DNA from: Bacillota bacterium | GTDB lineage: Bacteria; Bacillota; Dethiobacteria; Dethiobacterales; Dethiobacteraceae | Length of the DNA stretch: 5,158 nucleotides | Direction: 5' to 3' | Assembly: GCA_012841735.1 (NCBI GenBank) | Contig: DUUE01000401.1 | Span: forward strand, 1-5,158 | Shown: piece after piece, positions 1 to 5,158 of the stretch | Layout of the letters: each line of letters begins with the position of its first letter | Position numbering within the stretch: the first letter of the stretch is position 1 | Position numbers and translations under genes: made by a program | The notes under the pieces: model-generated | Seen by the model: the letters and a program-made list of their open reading frames with translations, nothing else | Database searches by the model: none | Told to the model about the DNA's origin: nothing

Positions 1-97
1 ACAAGTTTTTCTTTTTTCTGCAACTGGCTGGTCCTGACGGTTCCCATCAAATACCGCAAGACTGGTAGGGGCAAAAGGCAAAGCAGGTGATTGTTTT
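1..97 (+). other. Leader of the first gene, possibly holding the tail of an upstream gene
   Basis: The first frame of the window is open from base 1 to a TGA at 88-90. It would encode about 29 residues: a hydrophobic stretch followed by a basic tail (K, R, R, K, R, R), which could be the end of a membrane protein. If so, its stop codon overlaps the ribosome binding site of the next gene, suggesting an operon. The third frame is also open, to a TAG at 66-68, so the choice is uncertain. I see no convincing promoter. AGGTGA at 85-90, seven bases before the ATG at 98, is the ribosome binding site that supports that start. Confidence 0.25.
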
Positions 98-727
98 ATG
101 GATCCTAAACCAAGTGAAAACTATCTCGAAGACGTACAGGATTACAGCCAGGACTTTAACACTACGAGATTATATAAATTGTTGCAACAATTTCAGGAAG
201 TGTTACGGGGAAAAAGCTTCAGGGAAGCCGAGCATGCCAAACGTGTTTCTGTAATTTGCAGAACTATTGCAGAGGCAATGGAACTGCCGGAAGACATGAT
301 TGCTGAAATGGAAGTAGTGGGGCTAATTCATGACATCGGGAAAGTATTGGTGCCGGATAAAATACTTAATAAACTTTCCGGATTGACTGTGGAAGAACGC
401 AAAGTAATGAGCCGGCACCCTGAAATTGGTTACAAAATACTTTACTCGTTTATTGAAACAAGAAAATTGGCCCGATATGTCAAGTATCATCATGAACACT
501 ATGACGGTAAAGGTTATCCGGCCGGTCTCAGGGGAGAAGAAATCCCCCTGCAGTCAAGAATTCTCACTATAGCAGATGCTTTTGATGCCATGACCAGTGA
601 AAGAGTATACAGAGAGGCGCTGACCAAACAACAGGCGCTTCAAGAGTTGCGATGTAAGGCCGGCACTCAGTTCGATCCGTATATTGTGTCCATATTTCTC
701 AATAAAGTAATTGCCCGGCTCTCGTGA
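98..727 (+). CDS. Stand-alone HD-GYP domain protein, probable cyclic-di-GMP phosphodiesterase
   Basis: This is a cytoplasmic 209-residue protein consisting of one HD-GYP domain (about residues 35-209) after a short polar N-terminus. HD-GYP proteins hydrolyse cyclic-di-GMP to pGpG or GMP. The expected metal and substrate residues are all visible: H46, H78-D79 in HDIGK, H107 in RHPEIG, H131-H132-E133, D136, the GYP triplet at 139-141, and D160 in ADAFDAMTS. There is no receiver, PAS or membrane segment, so it has no obvious sensory input; the first 35 residues could dock to a partner. The ATG at 98 is supported by AGGTGA seven bases upstream. The next gene begins 43 bp downstream on the same strand, so the two are probably co-transcribed. 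Its domain is about 57% identical (75 of 131 aligned positions, hand count, no gaps) to the HD-GYP domain ending that neighbour. The family call is secure; activity is inferred from the intact motifs. Confidence 0.93.
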   Translation: MDPKPSENYLEDVQDYSQDFNTTRLYKLLQQFQEVLRGKSFREAEHAKRVSVICRTIAEAMELPEDMIAEMEVVGLIHDIGKVLVPDKILNKLSGLTVEERKVMSRHPEIGYKILYSFIETRKLARYVKYHHEHYDGKGYPAGLRGEEIPLQSRILTIADAFDAMTSERVYREALTKQQALQELRCKAGTQFDPYIVSIFLNKVIARLS

Positions 728-756
728 TCATAGAGCCTATGGTACTGTTTTCCTGC

Positions 757-762
757 GAGGAG
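757..762 (+). promoter_or_regulatory. Ribosome binding site that fixes the start of the sensor gene
   Basis: GAGGAG lies eight bases before the ATG at 771. The reading frame is open further upstream to an ATG at 711, but that one lies inside the end of the HD-GYP gene and has no comparable site. The extra 20 residues also look unlike a protein N-terminus. The start at 771 is therefore preferred. Confidence 0.8.
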
Positions 763-770
763 AGAATTGT

Positions 771-2951
771 ATGTCGCAAAACAAAAAAAAGCAAAAAACG
801 GCGGCCGGGGAAGCAAGAGAAATTAATTTTTGCAATTTAAGACTAAAGTTAGTAGTGGGGTGGACCTTGCTTGTAATTTCCATTTTTCTCTGGAACTGGA
901 AGCAGGTTAAGGTAAGTACTGTCAAGGAAGCCATAGTATCTTTGCGAATGACCGCCGAAAGGGATTTGGCTTTCCGTACCTGGGCGGCACGGCATGGCGG
1001 TGTTTATGTTCCTGTCAGCCCGGAGTCTCCGCCCAATCCGTATCTTGCCTTTCTGGAAGAACGCGATGTTACAACTACAACTGGACAGAAACTGACTTTA
1101 TTGAATCCTGCCTACATTATGCGTCAGGTAAATGAAATTGGGGAAGAGCTGACAGGTGTATGCGGTCATCTTACCAGTCTTAATCCGGTTAACCCTGTTA
1201 ACTCTGCCGATGCCTGGGAAACGGAGGTCTTAAAAGCTTTTGCCCAAAACAGCGAAATAGAAGAAATTACCGCAATTACAGATTACAATGGCCAGGATTC
1301 TATACGTTTGATGATCCCCTTTTATACGGAGGAACACTGTCTCAAGTGCCATGGCCACCAGGGATACCAGATAGGCGATGTATACGGCGCTATCAGTGCT
1401 GTCACACCGCTTGAACCGTATATGGCAATTATTATATCAAGACAAAAATCCCTTATACCGGGTTATGCTTTGCTTTGGTTGGTTGGTTTTGCGGGACTGT
1501 TATGGTTTTTAAAAAGGTTGGAATTTTCTTCAGAGAGCCTGAAAGCAAATCTTTTACGCAACCGTGCAATGGTGCAGGCAATCCCTGATATTATTTTTCA
1601 TTATGATGAAAATGGATATTACCGGGACGCTGAATTTAAAAATGAATCCAAACTATTCCAGATTATGAAGGATAAAATGCAGAGCGACACTGTTATAGGG
1701 CAGAACATTTCCGATGTGCTGCCTGGGGAAATCGTCGCCGTTTTGCTCCCGGCCATAAAAAGGGCTACGGCAACCGGAGAAATGCAGTTGATAGATTATT
1801 CTTATTCCTGCAAAAACAAGACATTGCATTTTGAGGAGCGTTTAGTGAAAGAAGGCGATGGTGAGGTTATCTCAATAGTGAGGGATGTTACAGAACAGAA
1901 AGAGTTTGAAGCAAATTTATGGTATCAGAGTTTTCATGACAGTTTAACCGGTCTTTATAATCGCAGATTCTTCGAAGCAGAAATGGCAACGCTCGATGTG
2001 GCAGAAAACCTCCCCATCTCAATAATCATGGGTGATGTGAACGGCTTAAAACTACTGAATGATGCTTTTGGGCATGCAGCAGGTGATAAGCTTCTGCAAG
2101 AGGCGGCACAGATTCTCAGGCGTTCCTGCCGCTCTAACGATATTATTGCGCGCTGGGGAGGTGATGAGTTTGTTATAATCCTGCCGCGCACCAGCAGGGA
2201 GACAGCCAAAGAAATAGTGCGAAGAATAAAAGCGCTGGGAGCTCAAACGGAAATAGAATCAGTCAGGCTTTCTATTTCTTTTGGTTATGATACCAAAGAA
2301 AATGAGGATGAAGATCTTACCGACGTCCTGATAGCAGCAGAGTCATATATGTATCAGAACAAAATACAGGAAAGTTTGGATGAAGCCTGCAGGTTTGTCC
2401 AAAGTGTCTATGATGCCTTTATTAAAAAGTACCCGGTGGAAGACTTGCATGCATGCAAAGTGGCTGAGATAAGTAAAAAGATTGCTTCCACCATAGGATT
2501 GTCTGACGCATTAGTTCAGGAAATGGAAATGCTTGGCTTACTGCATGATATAGGCAGAGCTACAATAAATGAAAATATCTTAACCAAAAAAGGCAAGCTT
2601 ACACAGGATGAATGGAATGCAATAAAGCGTCATCCCGAAATCGGATTCAGAATTCTTAATTCATGTAAAGATACTGCAGAAATTGCTCACTATGTGCTTG
2701 CACATCATGAGCGTTATGACGGGACAGGTTATCCGTCGGGATTAAAAGGAGAGGAAATTCCTCTGCAGGCCAGGATTTTGGCTGTGGCCGACGCTTTTGT
2801 TGCAATGACAAGCAACCATCCCTTCAGGGAGGCGCAAACAAGAGAGTATGCAATAGCGGAACTACAAAAAAATGCGGGCACGCAGTTTGATCCCCAGATC
2901 GTAAAAATCTTTTTAAACCATGTTTTACTGGAATCAGCCGCTTCTTCATAA
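771..2951 (+). CDS. Membrane haem-sensor (Tll0287-like/DUF3365) with PAS-like, GGDEF and HD-GYP domains; bifunctional c-di-GMP enzyme
   Basis: This 726-residue protein is anchored by a membrane segment at about 25-42 and a second at about 228-247, with an extracytoplasmic domain between them. That domain (about 50-217) matches the DUF3365/Tll0287-like family: it has the HGGVYVP and PNPYL segments, the LTLLNPAYIMRQV segment, and CLKCH at 190-194, a CxxCH motif expected to bind one c-type haem covalently. A PAS-like segment (about 262-377) leads into GGDEF (about 386-533). There D422, N430 and D431 and GGDEF at 463-467 are intact, and an RxxD inhibitory site (R454-D457) sits five residues before GGDEF. 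The C-terminal HD-GYP domain (about 541-720) has H560, H592-D593, H621, H645-H646-E647, D650, GYP 653-655 and D674. Two positions depart from its neighbour: HDIGR instead of HDIGK, and V677 where the neighbour has D. The likely role is adjusting c-di-GMP to a redox or gas signal sensed by the haem. Domain calls are firm; the signal and the net direction of activity are inferred. Confidence 0.92.
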   Translation: MSQNKKKQKTAAGEAREINFCNLRLKLVVGWTLLVISIFLWNWKQVKVSTVKEAIVSLRMTAERDLAFRTWAARHGGVYVPVSPESPPNPYLAFLEERDVTTTTGQKLTLLNPAYIMRQVNEIGEELTGVCGHLTSLNPVNPVNSADAWETEVLKAFAQNSEIEEITAITDYNGQDSIRLMIPFYTEEHCLKCHGHQGYQIGDVYGAISAVTPLEPYMAIIISRQKSLIPGYALLWLVGFAGLLWFLKRLEFSSESLKANLLRNRAMVQAIPDIIFHYDENGYYRDAEFKNESKLFQIMKDKMQSDTVIGQNISDVLPGEIVAVLLPAIKRATATGEMQLIDYSYSCKNKTLHFEERLVKEGDGEVISIVRDVTEQKEFEANLWYQSFHDSLTGLYNRRFFEAEMATLDVAENLPISIIMGDVNGLKLLNDAFGHAAGDKLLQEAAQILRRSCRSNDIIARWGGDEFVIILPRTSRETAKEIVRRIKALGAQTEIESVRLSISFGYDTKENEDEDLTDVLIAAESYMYQNKIQESLDEACRFVQSVYDAFIKKYPVEDLHACKVAEISKKIASTIGLSDALVQEMEMLGLLHDIGRATINENILTKKGKLTQDEWNAIKRHPEIGFRILNSCKDTAEIAHYVLAHHERYDGTGYPSGLKGEEIPLQARILAVADAFVAMTSNHPFREAQTREYAIAELQKNAGTQFDPQIVKIFLNHVLLESAASS

Positions 2952-2962
2952 ATGCCTTAACC

Positions 2963-2996
2963 CGGCCGTTGCCGGCGGCAAGAGAAGTAACGGCCG
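2963..2996 (+). terminator. GC-rich hairpin after the sensor gene, possible weak terminator
   Basis: CGGCCGTT at 2963-2970 pairs perfectly with AACGGCCG at 2989-2996, an 8-bp stem with an 18-base loop. A competing inner stem (TTGCC 2969-2973 with GGCAA 2977-2981) is also possible. It begins 12 bases after the stop of the c-di-GMP operon, where a terminator is expected. No T-run follows (the next bases are CTCCATTTA), so efficient factor-independent termination is doubtful. It could instead be a remnant of a mobile-element end. Confidence 0.35.
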
Positions 2997-3013
2997 CTCC
3001 ATTTAATGAAATT

Positions 3014-3025
3014 AGGGGAAAGGTG
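3014..3025 (+). promoter_or_regulatory. Purine-rich ribosome binding site choosing the start of the transposase-like ORF
   Basis: AGGGG at 3014-3018 lies 11 bases, and AAAGGTG at 3019-3025 four bases, before an ATG at 3030; a further ATG at 3036 is ten bases from the second element. The frame also holds an ATG at 3006, but nothing resembling a ribosome binding site precedes it, and this purine-rich element would fall inside the gene. A start at 3030 or 3036 is favoured. Confidence 0.5.
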
Positions 3026-3029
3026 TATT

Positions 3030-3491
3030 ATGCTCATGAAAAAGTTAAGCAGGACAAAGTACCTTAAGCCAAAAGAAAGGGAAAAAATTTTTTCCCTTTT
3101 ACACGGCTATCTTTCTGGCAACAAACACAAACCCAACGACCCAACCCCGGATGCAATGGATACCAGTTTTTCTTTAAATGCCAAGTGCCCATATTGTGGC
3201 TCGCATGAAACTAAGAAAAATGGTACTTATCGCGGTAGGCAAAGATATCTGTGCAAAAATGAACTGTGTGGAAAAAGCTTTAATGAGCGGACAGGAAGCC
3301 TTGTTTCGGGGACGCATCACCCTGATAAATGGTTGCAATACCTGCAATATATGGCTGAAAGCCGAAAACTTCACGAAATCGCAGATGCATTGGATATCCA
3401 TATCACCACGGCCTGCAAATGGCGTCGTAAAATCTTAAATACTCTCCGGGAATTTGAAAAAGAAGGGAGATGGGCACACCGGAGCTTGTGA
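3030..3491 (+). CDS. IS1595-family-like transposase, N-terminal DNA-binding half only (probable remnant)
   Basis: The ORF encodes 153 residues from the preferred ATG. Residues 1-50 are basic and polar. A zinc ribbon follows, with C53-x2-C56 (CPYCG) and C75-x4-C80; the second pair is spaced wider than the usual C-x2-C. The TGSLVSGTHHPDKW segment (88-101) is characteristic of IS1595/IS1-type transposases. A helix-turn-helix lies at about 113-137 and is followed by a stop. Full-length relatives continue for roughly another 150-200 residues with a DDE-type catalytic domain. That domain is absent, and only 133 bp separate the stop from the next gene, so this protein cannot transpose by itself. No in-frame stop interrupts the 153 codons, so the loss may be recent, or the fragment may be kept as a DNA-binding protein. 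I see no clear terminal inverted repeats or target duplications. The family assignment rests on motif recognition; the exact IS group is uncertain. Confidence 0.72.
   Translation: MLMKKLSRTKYLKPKEREKIFSLLHGYLSGNKHKPNDPTPDAMDTSFSLNAKCPYCGSHETKKNGTYRGRQRYLCKNELCGKSFNERTGSLVSGTHHPDKWLQYLQYMAESRKLHEIADALDIHITTACKWRRKILNTLREFEKEGRWAHRSL
3076..3099. repeat. Perfect 24-bp palindrome inside the transposase-like ORF
   Basis: AAAGGGAAAAAA at 3076-3087 is followed at once by its exact reverse complement TTTTTTCCCTTT at 3088-3099. Symmetry ends at G3075/T3100. It falls in codons of the basic N-terminal part of the transposase-like ORF. It could bind a dimeric protein or form a hairpin in DNA or RNA; part of the symmetry comes from the A6-T6 core. 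Confidence 0.85.
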
Positions 3492-3624
3492 AGGGTTTCT
3501 TGGCTGATGACTGCATGTGAAGAGAGAATCATGTCCTGGGTTAAAAAAGTTTAACGTGGATTCTTATTCGCTCCAGCTGTTTTTACTATACCTGACAAAA
3601 AAATTATAATGGGAGGATGGCAAA
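3492..3624 (+). promoter_or_regulatory. AT-rich upstream region and candidate promoter of the SLH protein gene
   Basis: This 133-bp gap must hold the promoter of the surface-protein gene if that gene is transcribed independently. TACTAT at 3584-3589 is a possible -10 box, with a poor -35 (TTCTTA, 3561-3566) 17 bases upstream; it would give a leader of about 30 nt containing the ribosome binding site. A better-scoring pair is TTTACT (3582-3587) and a perfect TATAAT (3605-3610), also 17 bases apart. Its start point would fall near 3617, past the GGAGG at 3612-3616, so it is hard to reconcile with normal translation. An inverted repeat, GTTAAA at 3540-3545 and TTTAAC at 3550-3555, could be an operator. 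GGAGG sits eight bases before the ATG at 3625. No riboswitch fold is evident. Confidence 0.3.
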
Positions 3625-5158
3625 ATGAAGTATAAAAGAAACAGAAATTTAATTGCCATAGTATTGACAATTTACCTGTTTTGCACCTTGAGCCCGGCAT
3701 TCGCCACAGGAGAAACTTTTACTGATATTGGCGGTCACTGGGCGGAAGCCGCTATCAGCCGGTGGATGAGCAAAAATATTTTAAAAGGGTATCTGGATGG
3801 ATCGTTTAGACCTGATGCCCCCATCAAACGTGCTGAATTTGCCGCTTTGATTAATAGAATTTTCGGTTTTACCACCCTTTCTCAAACAGATTTTTCCGAT
3901 GTAAAGGGCAACGAATGGTTCGCGCTTGAAATCAAAAAGGCAGTTGCAGCCGGCTATATGAACGGTTATCCAGAGGGCACTTTCAGACCCGAAGCTAACA
4001 TTTCCAGGCAGGAAGCGGCAGTAGTACTTGCCAGGGTACTTGGCCTTGATTACACCGATGAAAGCTTTAATTTCTCCGATTTTCACAGCATTCCCGACTG
4101 GAGCCGCCGGGCTGTTGTCGCAGTTGCCAAAATAGGCCTGATTACCGGCTATCCGGATGGCAGTTTCAGGCCGACAGCCGACATTTCACGCGCAGAAACT
4201 GCAACCATCCTGGACCGTTATGTGGCTGAGATTTTCCTGGAAGAAGGGACATACGGCAATGCCGCCGGGCAGACGGTAATTCCCGGCAACGCCATTATCC
4301 AGGCAGAAAATGTTGAACTTAACAACTTCCACATTAAAGGAGACTTGTACATTGCCGAAAGTGTCGGAGAGGGGACGGTAACTCTCGACGGAGTAATTAT
4401 TGACGGTGAACTTATTGTTAAAGGCGGCGGCGCCAACAGTGTCATTCTGAAAAATACAAAAGCCCTTGCTCTCTATGTCGACAAGGAGGGCGTCAGGATT
4501 GTTGTCCAGGACGGCACTGAAATTGCTGAAGCTTATATACTGACCTCTTCCCTGATCGAGCAGGCTGATGAGCAGGGCATCAAGTCTCTGTTTATTGAAG
4601 AAATATTCGGCGAAGAAGGGGTTGTCCTTTCCGGCAGTTTTGCCAATGTAAGCATTACGTGCGAATCGGGAAAAATTATCCTGGATGGCGGCCATATTAA
4701 CGAACTGAATATTGAATCATCTGCTGAGAATGTAAACTTCGAAATTGCTTCCGGTGCTTCTGTACAGAACCTGGTCTTAAATGCACCGGCAACAGTCAGC
4801 GGTACAGGAAGCATTGGGACCGCACAGGTAAATGCCTCCGGCGCAATCATTGAACAAGAACCCGCCAACACTGTCATTGCCGAAGACGTTACGGCAAACA
4901 TCGGCGGAAAAGAAGTAACCGGCACCACTCCCACAACACCTCCCCCCGGAGGAGGACAGGTTGCGGTAAGTGCTATTAGTGTGGATGAAGATTTAGTATT
5001 AGAAAAAGTCGACAACAGTTACACAATAACAGCCACAGTGATCCCATCGAATGCGACAAATAAAAATTTAACTTGGACTACAAGTGATGAAAGTGTAGCT
5101 ACTGTAGATAATGGTGTTATAACGGCAGTAGGACCGGGAACAGCAACCATTACAGTAA
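3625..5158 (+). CDS. SLH-anchored surface protein with beta-rich region and Big_2 domain (3' end outside window)
   Basis: The frame is open for 511 codons from an ATG with an ideal ribosome binding site and continues past the window edge; the final TAA bases are out of frame. Residues 1-27 form a Sec signal peptide with basic start, hydrophobic core and AFA cleavage motif. Three SLH domains follow (about 31-81, 89-140 and 149-200), with the motifs KRAE (68-71), SRQE (127-130) and SRAE (188-191) and repeated GY-DG-FRP or GYPEGTFRP segments. SLH trimers bind pyruvylated secondary cell-wall polymer and hold proteins on the cell surface. Residues about 205-430 are rich in Gly, Asn, Val and Ile in alternating patterns that suggest a beta-solenoid; I recall similar segments in other Firmicute SLH proteins. 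A TTPTTPPPGGG linker (434-444) leads to a Big_2 Ig-like domain (about 447 onward), with PSNATNKNLTW and GTATITV segments. The role is probably adhesion or cell-envelope structure. Cys20 is not in a good lipobox, so a lipoprotein is unlikely. Confidence 0.9.
   Translation, partial: MKYKRNRNLIAIVLTIYLFCTLSPAFATGETFTDIGGHWAEAAISRWMSKNILKGYLDGSFRPDAPIKRAEFAALINRIFGFTTLSQTDFSDVKGNEWFALEIKKAVAAGYMNGYPEGTFRPEANISRQEAAVVLARVLGLDYTDESFNFSDFHSIPDWSRRAVVAVAKIGLITGYPDGSFRPTADISRAETATILDRYVAEIFLEEGTYGNAAGQTVIPGNAIIQAENVELNNFHIKGDLYIAESVGEGTVTLDGVIIDGELIVKGGGANSVILKNTKALALYVDKEGVRIVVQDGTEIAEAYILTSSLIEQADEQGIKSLFIEEIFGEEGVVLSGSFANVSITCESGKIILDGGHINELNIESSAENVNFEIASGASVQNLVLNAPATVSGTGSIGTAQVNASGAIIEQEPANTVIAEDVTANIGGKEVTGTTPTTPPPGGGQVAVSAISVDEDLVLEKVDNSYTITATVIPSNATNKNLTWTTSDESVATVDNGVITAVGPGTATITV

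Noticed and set aside
1..97. A c-di-GMP (GEMM) riboswitch before the first gene, suggested by GGCAAAGCA
   Set aside because: The surrounding paired elements and the tetraloop-receptor arrangement are not present, and too little sequence remains before the start codon.
711..770. In-frame upstream start at 711 for the sensor gene
   Set aside because: It overlaps the end of the preceding gene, lacks a ribosome binding site, and the added residues do not look like a protein N-terminus; the ATG at 771 has GAGGAG at ideal spacing.
737..2246. Minus-strand open frames opposite the sensor gene
   Set aside because: They are opposite well-defined membrane, DUF3365 and GGDEF coding sequence and show no family features.
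2445..2458. 14-bp palindrome TTGCATGCATGCAA
   Set aside because: It lies within conserved HD-GYP coding sequence around the H560 codon and is explained by GCAT repetition; no reason to treat it as a regulatory site.
3531..3554. Short leader-peptide-like ORF (MSWVKKV) before the SLH gene
   Set aside because: Seven codons with only a weak purine-rich site upstream; no attenuator structure accompanies it.
3625..3705. Lipoprotein signal peptide in the SLH protein because of Cys20
   Set aside because: The residue before the cysteine is Phe, which does not fit a lipobox, and an AFA signal peptidase I site follows.
3781..5015. Several minus-strand open frames (3781-4086, 4186-4695, 4218-4445, 4533-5015)
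   Set aside because: They lie entirely opposite the SLH protein gene, whose domains are clear on the + strand; their translations show no recognisable domains.
5156..5158. TAA at the end of the window as the stop codon of the SLH gene
   Set aside because: In the gene's frame the last full codon is GTA at 5155-5157, so the TAA is out of frame and the gene continues beyond the window.
1..5158. tRNA, rRNA, CRISPR array or replication origin
   Set aside because: No cloverleaf, rRNA segment, regularly spaced direct repeats or iteron cluster was seen on either strand.

Overview
The window looks like chromosomal DNA from a Gram-positive Firmicute, most likely an anaerobic clostridial lineage such as the Peptococcaceae/Desulfotomaculum group. 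The reasons are strong GGAGG-type ribosome binding sites, moderate GC with an A-rich coding style, an SLH-anchored surface protein, and stand-alone HD-GYP proteins next to a haem-sensor diguanylate cyclase. The taxonomic call is inference from style; there is no marker gene.

All genes read on the + strand. Region 1 (98-2951) is a cyclic-di-GMP pair. It has a 209-residue stand-alone HD-GYP phosphodiesterase, then after a 43-bp gap a 726-residue membrane sensor. The sensor's order is TM, Tll0287-like/DUF3365 domain with one CxxCH haem-attachment motif, TM, PAS-like, GGDEF, HD-GYP. The two HD-GYP domains are close paralogues, so the pair probably sets c-di-GMP level in response to an extracytoplasmic redox or gas signal.

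Region 2 (2952-3624) is mobile-element debris and spacer. It holds a GC-rich hairpin, then an ORF carrying only the zinc-ribbon and helix-turn-helix half of an IS1595-like transposase with no DDE catalytic domain. A perfect 24-bp palindrome lies inside that ORF. A short AT-rich stretch follows, with promoter-like sequence for the next gene.

Region 3 (3625-5158) is the 5' part of a large surface-protein gene that stays open to the window edge. It encodes a signal peptide, three SLH domains, a beta-rich probable solenoid region, a Thr/Pro/Gly linker and a bacterial Ig-like (Big_2) domain. Base composition drops sharply at the Big_2 module. A functional link between the c-di-GMP genes and the surface protein is possible but not shown; transposase debris separates them and I see no c-di-GMP riboswitch.

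I do not see a clearly new biological system. The points most worth a second look are the haem-sensor bifunctional c-di-GMP enzyme with its altered HD-GYP motif, the catalytic-domain-less transposase ORF with its palindrome, and the composition break in the surface-protein gene.
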